The position numbers and the translations under genes were made by a program. The notes below the pieces were generated by a model. That model did no database searches. It was given only the letters and a program-made list of their open reading frames with translations, and was not told where the DNA came from. Positions 50,930 to 60,825 of a DNA stretch of 64,000 nucleotides are shown here, piece by piece. Position 1 is the stretch's first letter; each line of letters begins with the position of its first letter. This DNA comes from Afipia birgiae 34632 (GTDB lineage Bacteria; Pseudomonadota; Alphaproteobacteria; Rhizobiales; Xanthobacteraceae): contig NZ_HG326653.1 of NCBI RefSeq assembly GCF_000308295.2, positions 241,873-305,872 of the forward strand, read 5' to 3'.

Positions 50930-52768
50930 CTAACTGCGCCAATAGCGATCTTCCCAGTTCCGCGACAACTTCATGCCGGTAAGAATTAGTCCCGCCATCG
51001 AATAGGTCTGCGGAAAATTCCCGAACAGGGCACCGGTTTTCGGATCAACGTCTTCCGACAACAGGCCGTAGCGGTTGCGATGGGCAAGCGCATCAACAAA
51101 TGCCTCGCGTGCTTCCTCCCGCCGCCCCTGCTGCCACCATGCATCGATCAGCCAGAACCGGCAGATCAGGAACGCAGTCACGGGCAACCCGAAATCATCT
51201 TCTGCCGCGTAGCGCATCACGTGCTTCTCGCGCAGCAACTCCCGCTCCATGACCGCCACCGTCTTGATGAAGCGCGGATCGTCGACCTCGCATACGCCAA
51301 GATCAGGCAGCAGCAGCACGCTGGCATCGAGATCGTCGGAGCCGAATGCAGCAGTGAATGCTTCGCGTTTCGGGTTCCACGCGCGTTCGAGTAACTCCTT
51401 ATGAATGGGATCGGCAATCGAATTCCAGTAAGCTGCGCGATCGTGCAAACCGAGCCGCGCCGCAATAGATGCAAGCCGGTTAACGCCGGCCCAGCACATC
51501 GCCGCAGAGTGTGTGTGAACACGTTGGCGTCCGCGATATTCCCAGATTCCGGCATCGGGCTTCAGCGCCACACTGGCTGCTTTCTCTCCAAGATCCTCAA
51601 GCAGATGAAACAGCTTCTCCCCACCCGGGGTCGGCAACCGGCGATCAAAGAATAGCGGCAGCGCCGCGAGGATCACGCTGCCATAGGTATCGTGCTGGCT
51701 CTGCGCGACGGCAGCGTTGCCGACGCGAACCGGGCCATCGCCCCGATAACCCTTGAGATCGGTCGCTATCCATTCGTCGAGCGGGAGATTCGGCACGACG
51801 CTGTAGACCGGTTTCAACGGCCCATCTGTGTTTGCTGCCAATGACAGCGTGAACCCGATGAAATCCTCCATCGTCTGCGTCGCACCAACGCGATTCAACG
51901 CCTTCACCACGAAGTAGGCATCGCGCAGCCAGCAGAACCGATAATCCCACGTGCGGCCAGAACCCGGCGCTTCTGGTATCGATGTGGTGTGCGCGGCGAT
52001 AATGCCGCCGGTCTCCTCAAAATTCGACAGCTTGAGCGTGATCGCGGCACGAATGATGGCTTCCTGATAGTCATAAGAGATGTAGAGACGCCGCACCCAA
52101 CGCAGCCAGTACGCCTTGGTCTGCTCGGCGAACGACTTCGCAGTCGCCGCGAGGTCGCCGGGATAGGGTTCGTCATGACCAAACACCATGTGCACCGGCC
52201 GCGTCAGCACGAACGGCGATTCATGCTCGATCATGGCGATTGGCGCATCAGTGGTGACGCGAACCGATGATTCTTCCTCGACATAACGGATGTGATTGCT
52301 GCCAAGCGAGCTGCGCTTCAGCGGTTTGCCATAGGCATGCGTCGGCCGGATGCGAATGGTAATACGCGGCAACCCGGCAATCGGCTCGATGATGCGAAAG
52401 AGCTGCGGCGGCCGGAACATGCGTCCATACTGTCGAAAACGCGGTGCGAAATCGGTAATGCGAACGGCATTGCCCTTGGCATCGGTCAGAATGGTTTCAA
52501 CCAGAGCCGTATTGCGGACGTATTCGGATTTGAAATCCACCATGCCGTCGAGCATGACGTCGCTGAAACCTTTCTCTTCGTCGCCCGCAAGCAAACGGGA
52601 GAACACCGGATCGGCATCGAAGCGCGGGAAACACCACCACACCAATCGCGACGTCGGGTCGACCAGTGCTGCTGTTTTGCAGTTTCCGATCACCGCGAGA
52701 TCGAGGCCATGATCGATCTTCGCGCCAGTTTCAGTCTGTGATGCAGTGACTGCCTTGGGAATATTCAT
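50930..52768 (-). CDS. Glycoside hydrolase family 15 protein (glucoamylase/trehalase-like)
   Basis: A 612-residue GH15 protein: N-terminal super-beta-sandwich (LDLAVIGNCKTAALVDPTSR, LVWWCFPRFDADPVFSRLLA), then the (alpha/alpha)6 catalytic barrel with GSGRTWDYRFCWLRDAYFVV, RVGNAAVAQSQHDTYGSVIL and the C-terminal EDVDPKTGALFGNFPQTYSM, in which the catalytic glutamates are expected. In bacteria these enzymes act on glucans or, in mycobacteria, on trehalose. Its start overlaps the otsB stop by four bases (ATGA), so it is translated with OtsB, which argues for a role in trehalose turnover. Confidence 0.92.
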   Translation of the reverse strand: MNIPKAVTASQTETGAKIDHGLDLAVIGNCKTAALVDPTSRLVWWCFPRFDADPVFSRLLAGDEEKGFSDVMLDGMVDFKSEYVRNTALVETILTDAKGNAVRITDFAPRFRQYGRMFRPPQLFRIIEPIAGLPRITIRIRPTHAYGKPLKRSSLGSNHIRYVEEESSVRVTTDAPIAMIEHESPFVLTRPVHMVFGHDEPYPGDLAATAKSFAEQTKAYWLRWVRRLYISYDYQEAIIRAAITLKLSNFEETGGIIAAHTTSIPEAPGSGRTWDYRFCWLRDAYFVVKALNRVGATQTMEDFIGFTLSLAANTDGPLKPVYSVVPNLPLDEWIATDLKGYRGDGPVRVGNAAVAQSQHDTYGSVILAALPLFFDRRLPTPGGEKLFHLLEDLGEKAASVALKPDAGIWEYRGRQRVHTHSAAMCWAGVNRLASIAARLGLHDRAAYWNSIADPIHKELLERAWNPKREAFTAAFGSDDLDASVLLLPDLGVCEVDDPRFIKTVAVMERELLREKHVMRYAAEDDFGLPVTAFLICRFWLIDAWWQQGRREEAREAFVDALAHRNRYGLLSEDVDPKTGALFGNFPQTYSMAGLILTGMKLSRNWEDRYWRS

Positions 52769-53577
52769 TGCGCTGCCATCGCTTCTTCGTCGAGCAAGTG
52801 CGTGAGCCAGGCGCGAACGTCCTTCGGGGCTTTGAATTGCCCGTTGACGCCGTGCGCACGCCGGCCCACCGAGAATGACACTCCGTGAAACGCCGGCATG
52901 ATGGCGAATACGGATTCGTCGGTGACATCGTCACCAATGAATATGGGATTGCGCCCGGAGAAAGGCGCATGATTCATCAATTCGCGAACACCGGTCGCCT
53001 TGGTGAAGCCCGCAGGCTTGATCTCGCACACGAATTTCCCCGGAAGCACCTCAATCGGCGCTTGCGGCAGATCGGCGCGGATCGCGGACACCGCTTCGTA
53101 GATCGTTCGCTCGAATTGCGGCGCAAGCCTGTAGTGTAACGCGACGGAGTATCCCTTATCCTCGTACAGGATGCCGGGGCTGAGGTGAGAGATGGCGATG
53201 AAACGTCGCTTCAGATCATTATCCATCGGCGGGGCGTGTGATGCGACCGCCTCGCTCTCGATCGACAGCCGCATTTCCGCACCATGACCGCCAACGGCCG
53301 GAAACTGCAGCGGTGCAAAGATGACATCGATGTCGGTCAGCGAGCGGCCGCTGACCAGTGCAAGCGCGCCATCCAACCGGTCGTGCAGCGTTTGAAGAAC
53401 CAAGCCGAGTTCCGGCGGCACCACGACGTCACGGGGTGTCGGCGCAAGTTCGAGCAGTGTGCCGTCGATGTCGAGCAGCAACGCTGTCTGGTCCAGTTCC
53501 GGTGCAATTCCAGCCGGGGCCGACAGAACGTCTGCCACAGCTCTTGCGGTAGAATTCTCAATCACGCGATCATCCAT
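52765..53577 (-). CDS. otsB: Trehalose-6-phosphate phosphatase OtsB
   Basis: A 270-residue HAD-superfamily phosphatase. LLLDIDGTLLELAPTP gives the DxDGT nucleophile motif I, ALVSGRSLTDIDVIFA motif II (S/T-G-R), and FIGDDVTDESVFAIM the acidic motif IV. It releases trehalose from trehalose-6-phosphate. The ATG at 53577 is chosen over an upstream one because the family begins there. It lies 4 bases after the MFS gene stop and overlaps the GH15 gene. Confidence 0.95.
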   Translation of the reverse strand: MDDRVIENSTARAVADVLSAPAGIAPELDQTALLLDIDGTLLELAPTPRDVVVPPELGLVLQTLHDRLDGALALVSGRSLTDIDVIFAPLQFPAVGGHGAEMRLSIESEAVASHAPPMDNDLKRRFIAISHLSPGILYEDKGYSVALHYRLAPQFERTIYEAVSAIRADLPQAPIEVLPGKFVCEIKPAGFTKATGVRELMNHAPFSGRNPIFIGDDVTDESVFAIMPAFHGVSFSVGRRAHGVNGQFKAPKDVRAWLTHLLDEEAMAAQ

Positions 53578-53581
53578 CCGG

Positions 53582-55081
53582 TTACTCTTGCGCCGCCAGC
53601 GGCCGCGCAACCTCCTCAAGTGATTTGCACTCGGCATTTATGCAGTAGCGCCACGCGATAAAGGCCGCGGCAATCATCAAAGCAGATCCGAGCAGGTAGC
53701 CGGCGAACACGCTGTCGCGCGAGCCGGTGTCGATCAGGACGCCAAACAGCGCAGGCCCGGCGATGCCGCCGATGCCGGTGCCGATCGCATAAAACAACGC
53801 GATGGCCAGCGCGCGCACCTCGATCGGGAATGTCTCGCTCACAGTAAGATACGCAGCACTGGCTGCCGGCGACGCAAAGAAGAAGATCACCATCCAGGCG
53901 ATCGTCTGGGTTTGCGCAGTGAGTGAGCCGATCGAGAACAGATATCCCGACACGGCGAGCAGGATACCGGACACGCTGTAGGTCAGCGCGATCATGGTGC
54001 GCCGTCCAAGGGTATCGAACAGCGAACCGAGCAGCAGTGGCCCGAGAAAATTTCCAGCCGCGAAGGGCAGGATATACCAGCCGACATTTGCGGCGGGGAT
54101 AGCGAAGAAATCTGTCAAAACCAAAGCATAGGTGAAGAAAATCGCATTATAAAAGAATGCCTGCGCCACCATCAGCGACAGTCCCACCAGGGAGCGACTG
54201 CGATAGGTCCGGAACAGGGTGACGGCGACCTCGCGCAACGGGGTATGCGTGCGCATTTTCAGTTTGATTGTGGGGAACTGAGAACCGCTGCCACGCGCCT
54301 CGGCCATTACCGAGGATTCGATGTCGTTCACGATCTTCAAGGCCCGCTCCGGTTGGCCGTGAATTATCAACCAGCGCGGACTTTCGGGAATCCAGAACCG
54401 CATCACAAACACAATCAAGCCAAGGCTAGCGCCCGTCAGAAACGCCAGCCGCCAACCCTTTTCAGGATCGATGACATTCGGATCGAGCAGGACGATTGCG
54501 CTCACGGCACCTATCGCCGCCCCGATCCAGAAGCTGCCGTTGACGATCAGATCGGTGCGACCGCGATAGCGTGCGGGCACAAGCTCCTGAATGGTCGAAT
54601 TGATTGCGGTGTATTCGCCGCCGATGCCCGCGCCGGTCAAAAACCGGAAGAATGCGAAGCTTGCGAGACTCCACGAGAATGCCGTTGCCGCGGTGGCCGC
54701 TAGATAGACCGCAAGCGTCACAAAGAACAGTTTCTTGCGCCCGATCCGATCCGTTAGCCAGCCAAAACCGGTCGCTCCGAGAACGGCGCCAGCCAGATAC
54801 GCACTGGTGGCGATGCCGATATCGGTGTTGGTGAACTTGAGAACCGGGCTATCCTTCAGCGCACCCGACAATGCACCCGCAAGCGTCACCTCGAGACCAT
54901 CGAGAATCCAGGTGATGCCAAGCGCCGCGATCACGCGGGTATGAAATCCGCTCCATGGCAGCGAATCCAGGCGTGCGGGGATATCTGTCTCGACAGTTCC
55001 TTGGGCGAGCGTGATAGCGGAAGCGCTTTTCCGCGGTGAGGTCTGTGCCGGGGAGATCTGGATGTTTGTCAAAGCTGACAT
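53582..55081 (-). CDS. MFS transporter, sugar porter/metabolite:H+ symporter type
   Basis: A 499-residue major facilitator with 12 predicted helices. GFGWLTDRIGRKKLFFVTLA (loop 2-3 motif A, GxxxDRxGRRR), FFRFLTGAGIGGEYTAINS and PESPRWLIIHGQPERALKIV (motif after helix 6) match the sugar porter/SHS branch. Possible substrates are trehalose, its precursors or organic acids. GGGACGGCGGG precedes the ATG at 55081. It is the first gene of the MFS-otsB-GH15 unit, so sugar or compatible-solute transport is reasonable. Confidence 0.9.
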   Translation of the reverse strand: MSALTNIQISPAQTSPRKSASAITLAQGTVETDIPARLDSLPWSGFHTRVIAALGITWILDGLEVTLAGALSGALKDSPVLKFTNTDIGIATSAYLAGAVLGATGFGWLTDRIGRKKLFFVTLAVYLAATAATAFSWSLASFAFFRFLTGAGIGGEYTAINSTIQELVPARYRGRTDLIVNGSFWIGAAIGAVSAIVLLDPNVIDPEKGWRLAFLTGASLGLIVFVMRFWIPESPRWLIIHGQPERALKIVNDIESSVMAEARGSGSQFPTIKLKMRTHTPLREVAVTLFRTYRSRSLVGLSLMVAQAFFYNAIFFTYALVLTDFFAIPAANVGWYILPFAAGNFLGPLLLGSLFDTLGRRTMIALTYSVSGILLAVSGYLFSIGSLTAQTQTIAWMVIFFFASPAASAAYLTVSETFPIEVRALAIALFYAIGTGIGGIAGPALFGVLIDTGSRDSVFAGYLLGSALMIAAAFIAWRYCINAECKSLEEVARPLAAQE

Positions 55082-55368
55082 CCCGCCGTCCCTTCTCCCG
55101 GTTCCACTTTCGACCCTTCGATGGACGCCGTGACCGGCGAAACTGGTGGCGGGCACTGCCTAATGCAAAATGCATTACGGCAAGTGTTGAAATTTTGCGC
55201 AGGTTCCCCAACACGCAACTATCAGCGAATGGCGCGGACCTGATGGTTCCATGCCGCTCCGCCGGACGGCGGCACAACCGCCACCGTCCGCAGTACCAAC
55301 ACCGCGAGGAGAAAGTGGTTCCATCTGGAACCCGCGACCGGACCGGCCACACGGGTTCCACTGCTGGA

Positions 55369-56070
55369 TCAGGCCGCGCGCGCGGGCTGCATCATGTCCT
55401 TGCAGCCGGGCGCAAGCTGTAATCTCGGCTCTGTCATGGCCTGCAATGTCTCCAGCGTCATGCCCGGGACCATCTCGGCCACCATGAGGCCCGCCGGCGT
55501 GACATCGATCACCGCATAGTTGGTGTAGATGCGCTTCACCACGCCTGCCGCTGTGAGCGGATAGCTGCAGCGGAACTTGATGCGTGGCTGCCCCTTCTTG
55601 TCGGTGTGCTCCATAAGGACGCGAATTTCCTTGGCGCCGACCGCAAGATCCATCGCCCCACCGACACCCGGCGGAAATTCAGTGTCCTCCGTGGTCCAGT
55701 TGGCGAGATCGCCCTTTTCCGACACCTCGAATGCGCCGAGCAGGCTGACATCGAGATGGCCGCCGCGGATCATCAGAAACGCATCGGCGTGATGGACGTA
55801 ACACCCGCCGGTCACCAACGTTGTCAGATTCTTACCCGCATCGGTGAGTTCTTCATCTTCCTCACCGGGCTTCGGCGGGCCACCCATACCGAGCACACCG
55901 TTCTCGCTGTGAAAAATCACCTCGCGGGTTTTCGGCACAAAGCCCGAGGTCAGCGTCGGAATGCCGATACCGAGATTGACGTAAGCGCCCTCCGGCAAAT
56001 CCTGCGCGGCGCGCCATGCCATCTGGTGACGTGTCAAAGGGATATAATGAGCGGTTGCATCAAGGGTCAC
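55369..56070 (-). CDS. CoA-transferase subunit B (3-oxoacid/3-oxoadipate type)
   Basis: A 233-residue beta subunit of a class I CoA-transferase. GAYVNLGIGIPTLTSGFV and FHSENGVLGMG, with the catalytic glutamate in SENG, are the family signature; GGAMDLAVGAKEIRVLMEH is the C-terminal half motif. With the alpha subunit it moves CoA from succinyl-CoA to a 3-oxoacid. ScoB and PcaJ cannot be separated from sequence alone. Only 3 bases separate it from the alpha subunit stop. Confidence 0.92.
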   Translation of the reverse strand: MTLDATAHYIPLTRHQMAWRAAQDLPEGAYVNLGIGIPTLTSGFVPKTREVIFHSENGVLGMGGPPKPGEEDEELTDAGKNLTTLVTGGCYVHHADAFLMIRGGHLDVSLLGAFEVSEKGDLANWTTEDTEFPPGVGGAMDLAVGAKEIRVLMEHTDKKGQPRIKFRCSYPLTAAGVVKRIYTNYAVIDVTPAGLMVAEMVPGMTLETLQAMTEPRLQLAPGCKDMMQPARAA

Positions 56071-56073
56071 GTT

Positions 56074-56754
56074 TCAGCTCCCAATCTTGCGCGGTTCGGC
56101 AACGACAATCCTGTCGACGAAAATCCCGGGTGTCACAACGGCTTCGGGATCGAGCGAACCGAGTTCAACCATGGTCTCGACCTCAACCACGGTCAGCTCC
56201 GCGGCCATCGCACAGACCGGATTAAAGTTACGGGCGGATTTGCGGTAGGTAAGATTTCCCCAGCGGTCGGCTTTGGCCGCTTTCACCAGCGCGATGTCAC
56301 CCTTCAGCGGCTTCTCGAATACATGAAGCCGACCGTCGATTTCGCGCTGCTCCTTGCCTTCGGCGAGCTTGGTGCCCGCCGAAACCGGCGAGAAAAATCC
56401 ACCGAGGCCGGCGGCGGCGCAACGCATGCGCTCGCTAATGGTGCCTTGCGGCACCAATTCCAGTTCAAGGCTCCTGGCACGATAGGCATTCAGGAACGCG
56501 CTGTAGTCGCCCGAGCGCGGATAAGAGCAGATGACCTTGCGCACACGGCCGGAGTTGATGAGGCGCGCCAATCCATGATCGCCATTGCCTGAGTTGTTGG
56601 CGACGATGGTCAATTCCTTTGCTCCCTGATCGTGCAGCGCTTCGAGCAGATTGTCGGCGACGCCCACCACGCCAAAACCGGGCACCAGCACGGTCGCACC
56701 GTCCTGCACCCCGGCGACCGCCGCCGCCAGTGTCTCCACGCGCTTGTCGATCAC
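56074..56754 (-). CDS. CoA-transferase subunit A
   Basis: A 226-residue alpha subunit: GATVLVPGFGVVGVADNLLE (CoA-binding GxGG-like loop), VANNSGNGDHGLARLINSG, ERMRCAAAGLGGFFSPVSAG and NLTYRKSARNFNPVCAMAA are canonical. The start is GTG at 56754, where AAGGAG stands 7 bases before; the frame upstream is longer but non-family. Paired with subunit B immediately downstream. The operon diverges from coxSLM with 308 bases between. Confidence 0.92.
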   Translation of the reverse strand: MIDKRVETLAAAVAGVQDGATVLVPGFGVVGVADNLLEALHDQGAKELTIVANNSGNGDHGLARLINSGRVRKVICSYPRSGDYSAFLNAYRARSLELELVPQGTISERMRCAAAGLGGFFSPVSAGTKLAEGKEQREIDGRLHVFEKPLKGDIALVKAAKADRWGNLTYRKSARNFNPVCAMAAELTVVEVETMVELGSLDPEAVVTPGIFVDRIVVAEPRKIGS

Positions 56755-57062
56755 CTCGTTACTCCTTGTTAGCGTTCTATTTTCTCGCCTTTCTCTGTTG
56801 AGCCTAGGCAAAAAGAGAGCGCCGATCAAACCTCGCGTCGGCATTGAGGGGATGCAGAAAGCAGCACTCTCTCGCAACTGCGAAATGAGCCCTGCATGTG
56901 GTGCACGCCGCGCGATTCAAGGCACATCGCGCATGTGCTTCACGTCCAGATGATCGCGCGATGACATCCGCGACGAAAATCGACGTTGCAAAGTTTTACG
57001 CGCCGGTTGTTAATTAGAACAATTACAAAAAGCGTTTTCTGGAAATCACTGGGGAGGTGCTT
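56755..57062. promoter_or_regulatory. Divergent promoter region, CoA-transferase / coxSLM
   Basis: The 308 bases are AT-richer near the cox side (TTAATTAGAACAATTAC at about 57010). No operator repeat was found. GGGGAGG at 57051 is the cox small-subunit ribosome site. Confidence 0.4.
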
Positions 57063-57548
57063 GTGTCTACAATCAAATTGACAGTCAACGGCAAGGCGGT
57101 TTCTGCCGATGTCGAGGATCGGACCCTTCTGGTCCATCTGCTGCGCGATCATCTCGGCCTTACCGGTACCCACGTGGGATGCGACACCAGCCAGTGCGGC
57201 GCCTGCATCGTCCATATCGACGGCCGCGCGGTGAAATCCTGCACCACATTGGTCGGCCAGGCCAATGGCGCCAACGTCACTACCATTGAAGGTATTTCGA
57301 AGGGCGACACCCTGCACCCGATGCAGGCGGCATTCCGCGACAATCACGGGCTCCAGTGCGGTTACTGTACGCCGGGCATGATCATGTCGGCTATCGACAT
57401 CGTGCAGCGCCATCCCGGCGGCCTCGACGAAGAAACCGTTCGTCACGAGCTGGAAGGCAACATCTGCCGCTGCACAGGGTACCACAACATCGTCAAGTCG
57501 GTGCTCGACGCCGCCGGGCGCATGAAGGTTTCGGCCGCCGCGGAATGA
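57063..57548 (+). CDS. (2Fe-2S) small subunit of a xanthine-dehydrogenase-family enzyme (CoxS-like)
   Basis: A 161-residue iron-sulfur subunit. Plant-ferredoxin-type cluster: Cys40, Cys45, Cys48 and Cys60 ([10 protein letters not shown]...C). The C-terminal helical domain binds the second cluster with Cys99, Cys102, Cys135 and Cys137 ([19 protein letters not shown]). Electrons run from the molybdenum subunit through it to FAD. The GTG at 57063 is preceded by GGGGAGG. First gene of the operon, 84 bases before the large subunit. Confidence 0.95.
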   Translation: MSTIKLTVNGKAVSADVEDRTLLVHLLRDHLGLTGTHVGCDTSQCGACIVHIDGRAVKSCTTLVGQANGANVTTIEGISKGDTLHPMQAAFRDNHGLQCGYCTPGMIMSAIDIVQRHPGGLDEETVRHELEGNICRCTGYHNIVKSVLDAAGRMKVSAAAE

Positions 57549-57632
57549 TCCGCGACGACGACTCAATAATCAGATGTGCAACTGCCCGCGCTGCTCGCGC
57601 GACCAAGGCAGCCCTATGGAAAGGTCGGGATT

Positions 57633-59987
57633 ATGAGTGTTGAAGGTATCGGCGCACGGGTAGCGCGCAAGGAAGACAAGCGTTTCATCACCGGCAAGGG
57701 CAAATACACCGACGACGTCCGCCTTCATGGCATGACCTATGCGTCATTCGTCCGTAGCCCGCACGCCCACGCAAAAATCAAAAACATCGACGTCACGGCC
57801 GCCATGAAGATGCCTGGCGTGGTCGATGTGCTGACAGGCCAGCAGCTTGTCGATGACAAGATCGGTAACCTGATCTGCGGCTGGATGATCCACTCCAAGG
57901 ACGGCTCGCCGATGAAAATGGGCGCGTGGCCGGCCATGGCGCCCGAAACCGTGCGCTTTGTCGGAAACGCAGTGGCTGTCGTTATCGCGGAAACCCGCAA
58001 TCAGGCTCGCGATGCGGCGGAAGCCGTCGAGGTGACCTACGAAGAACTTCCGGCGGTCGCGGACATTCGTTCGGCTATCGCATCCGGCGCGCCGCAGCTT
58101 CATCCCGAAGCACCCGGCAACGTCATTTATGACTGGAGCATCGGTGACGAGGCCGCGACCGGCGACGCCTTCAAGAGGGCCGCCAATGTCGTGTCGATGG
58201 ACATCATCAACAACCGGCTGGTGCCGAACGCGATGGAACCGCGCGCAGCAGTCGCTGAGTACGACTCCGCCGAAGAGCATTTTACGCTCTACACGACGTC
58301 GCAGAATCCCCACGTCGCACGCCTTGTGCTGTCGGCATTCTATAACGTCGCGCAGGAGCACAAGCTGCGCGTGATCGCACCGGATGTGGGCGGCGGCTTC
58401 GGCTCCAAGATTTTCATCTATCCGGAAGAAATGGTCGCGCTGTGGGCCTCCAAGCGCACCGGCCGTCCAGTGAAATGGACGTCCGACCGCACCGAGGCAT
58501 TTCTCACCGACGCCCACGGCCGCGATCATCTCACCAAAGCAGAGATGGCGTTCGACAAGGACAACAAGATCATTGGTCTGCGGGTGAAGACCCACGCCAA
58601 TCTCGGCGCCTACATGTCGCTGTTCTCGTCGTCGGTGCCGACCTATCTCTACGCCACGCTACTGTCGGGCCAGTACAACATCCCGAACATCTATGCCGAG
58701 GTGATCAGCGTCTATACCAACACCACCCCGGTCGATGCCTATCGCGGCGCGGGCCGTCCCGAAGCCTCTTTCGTGATGGAGCGGATGATGGAAACCGCGG
58801 CGCGGCAGCTCAAGGTCGATCCGGCCGAGCTGCGCCGCAAGAACTTCATCACCAGCTTCCCGCACCAGACGCCGGTGATCATGGCCTACGACGCCGGAGA
58901 TTTTAACGCCTCGCTCGACGCCGCCCTAAAAGCCATCGACTACGCCGGCTTCCCTGCCCGGAAGGCGCAGGCCAAGAAAGACGGCAAGCTGCGCGGCATC
59001 GGCTTCTCCTGCTACATCGAAGCCTGCGGCATCGCGCCCTCGAAAGCCGTCGGCAGTCTCGGCGCGGGCGTCGGCCTGTGGGAATCCTGCGAGGTGCGGG
59101 TCAATCCCGTCGGCACCATCGAAATCCTGACCGGTTCGCACAGCCACGGCCAGGGCCATGAGACGACGTTTGCCCAGGTGGTTGCCGATCGTCTCGGCAT
59201 TCCCATCAGTCAGGTGGCGATCGTTCACGGCGATACCGACAAGGTGCAATTCGGCATGGGCACCTATGGCTCACGCTCCGGCGCCGTCGGCATGTCGGCC
59301 ATCGTCAAGGCGATGGAGAAGGTCGAAGCCAAGGCAAAGAAAATCGTCGCGCATCAGCTTGAAGCGTCGGAAAACGACATCGTCATCGAGAACGGCGAGT
59401 TCAAGGTCACCGGCACCGACAAGGCGATTGCGCTGCCGATGGTCGCTCTCGCTGCCTACACCGCGCACAACCTGCCGGAAGGCATGGAGCCCGGCCTGAA
59501 GGAAACCGCGTTCTACGATCCGACCAACTTCACCTTCCCCGCCGGGGCCTACGTCTGCGAGGTCGACGTCGATCCCGGAACCGGCAAGACCGACATCGTC
59601 AACTTCGTCGCGGCCGATGACTTCGGACGCCTGATCAACCCGATGATCGTCGAGGGTCAGGTTCACGGCGGTCTTGCGCAAGGCATCGGACAGGCCATGC
59701 TGGAAGGCGCAGTCTACGACAAGAGCGGTCAGCTCCTGACCGCCTCGTTTATGGATTACGCCATGCCCCGCGCCGACGATCTGCCTTCGTTCAAGGTGTC
59801 ACACACCATGACGCTCTGCCCGAGCAATCCGCTCGGAATCAAGGGATGCGGCGAAGCCGGCGCCATCGGCTCGACGCCGGCGGTGATCAACGCGATCACC
59901 GATGCCATCGGCAACAACAAACTCGAAATGCCGGCCTCTCCTGATCGGGTGTGGCACGCCATCCATCAGCAACAGGCCGCAGAGTAA
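57633..59987 (+). CDS. Molybdopterin-binding large subunit (CoxL form II-like)
   Basis: A 784-residue large subunit. GGGFGSK about 253-259, AYRGAGRPEASFVMERMMET at about 369 and GCGEAGAIGSTPAVINA at about 738, with the active-site glutamate. The loop AYRGAGR is the form II CoxL type; only AYxCSFR is linked to proven aerobic CO oxidation, so the substrate may be another aldehyde, aromatic or CoA-ester compound. It differs from the orphan at 665-2995. The ATG at 57633 follows AAGG. The order is small-large-medium, as in many form II operons. Confidence 0.93.
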   Translation: MSVEGIGARVARKEDKRFITGKGKYTDDVRLHGMTYASFVRSPHAHAKIKNIDVTAAMKMPGVVDVLTGQQLVDDKIGNLICGWMIHSKDGSPMKMGAWPAMAPETVRFVGNAVAVVIAETRNQARDAAEAVEVTYEELPAVADIRSAIASGAPQLHPEAPGNVIYDWSIGDEAATGDAFKRAANVVSMDIINNRLVPNAMEPRAAVAEYDSAEEHFTLYTTSQNPHVARLVLSAFYNVAQEHKLRVIAPDVGGGFGSKIFIYPEEMVALWASKRTGRPVKWTSDRTEAFLTDAHGRDHLTKAEMAFDKDNKIIGLRVKTHANLGAYMSLFSSSVPTYLYATLLSGQYNIPNIYAEVISVYTNTTPVDAYRGAGRPEASFVMERMMETAARQLKVDPAELRRKNFITSFPHQTPVIMAYDAGDFNASLDAALKAIDYAGFPARKAQAKKDGKLRGIGFSCYIEACGIAPSKAVGSLGAGVGLWESCEVRVNPVGTIEILTGSHSHGQGHETTFAQVVADRLGIPISQVAIVHGDTDKVQFGMGTYGSRSGAVGMSAIVKAMEKVEAKAKKIVAHQLEASENDIVIENGEFKVTGTDKAIALPMVALAAYTAHNLPEGMEPGLKETAFYDPTNFTFPAGAYVCEVDVDPGTGKTDIVNFVAADDFGRLINPMIVEGQVHGGLAQGIGQAMLEGAVYDKSGQLLTASFMDYAMPRADDLPSFKVSHTMTLCPSNPLGIKGCGEAGAIGSTPAVINAITDAIGNNKLEMPASPDRVWHAIHQQQAAE

Positions 59988-60004
59988 GGACGGGGAGAAG
60001 CATC

Positions 60005-60805
60005 ATGTACGAGACAACCTATCACCGTCCATCCAGCGTCGATGACGCAGTCGCACTTTTCAAGAAGGGCTCCGACTCGAAGTATCTTGCCGGCGGCCAC
60101 ACGCTGCTGCCGGTGATGAAGCAGCGCCTCGCACAGCCCTCCGACGTGATCGACCTCGCGCGGATACCCGCACTGGTCGGCGTGTCCGCGACCGCAGATG
60201 CACTGATCATCAAGGCGGCGACGACCTACTACGACATCCTCACCAGCGCGGATGCGAAGAAGGCAATCCCCGCTATCGTGCACCTGACCTCGATGCTCGG
60301 CGATCCCGCGGTGCGTTATCGCGGCACTATAGGCGGATCGATCGCCAACAACGATCCGGCGGCGGATTATCCGGCCGCCGTGGTGGCGCTCGACGCAACG
60401 GTGAAAACCAATAAGCGCAGCATCAAGGCCGATGATTTCTTCCAGGGCCTGTTCACCACCGCGCTGGAAGAAGGCGAGATCATCACGGAAGTCTCGTTCC
60501 CGATTCCGGCGAAGGCAGCGTACTCAAAGATGCGGCACCCGGCCTCACGATTTGCCCTCACCGGCGTGTTTGTCGCCAAGACGAAATCGGGAGACGTACG
60601 CGTCGCTGCCACAGGCGCGGCGCAGAACGGCGTGATGCGCGTGCCCGCCATCGAGGCGGCGCTCAAGGCGAATTGGTCTGCCGACACACTCGACAGCGTG
60701 ACGATTTCAGCCGACGGGCTGATGGCAGACATCCATGGATCGGCGCCTTACCGCGCCAACCTTATCAAGGTGATGGCGCAACGCGCAGTCGCCGCGGCAG
60801 GCTGA
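60005..60805 (+). CDS. FAD-binding medium subunit (CoxM-like)
   Basis: A 266-residue FAD subunit of the molybdenum hydroxylase family: YHRPSSVDDAVALFKKGSDS, AGGHTLLPVMKQRLAQP (FAD pyrophosphate loop AGGHT) and RYRGTIGGSIANNDPAADYP (second FAD loop TIGGSxAxxDPAxD). It passes electrons to an acceptor such as quinone or NAD+. GGACGGGGAGAAG precedes the ATG. Last gene of the three-gene operon, followed by a hairpin terminator. Confidence 0.95.
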   Translation: MYETTYHRPSSVDDAVALFKKGSDSKYLAGGHTLLPVMKQRLAQPSDVIDLARIPALVGVSATADALIIKAATTYYDILTSADAKKAIPAIVHLTSMLGDPAVRYRGTIGGSIANNDPAADYPAAVVALDATVKTNKRSIKADDFFQGLFTTALEEGEIITEVSFPIPAKAAYSKMRHPASRFALTGVFVAKTKSGDVRVAATGAAQNGVMRVPAIEAALKANWSADTLDSVTISADGLMADIHGSAPYRANLIKVMAQRAVAAAG

Positions 60806-60825
60806 ATTTCTCATTTCGCGAAAAT

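Noticed and set aside
57063-60805. Aerobic CO dehydrogenase
   Set aside because: The large subunit has AYRGAGR, not the AYxCSFR loop of genuine CO dehydrogenase; no accessory cox genes are present.
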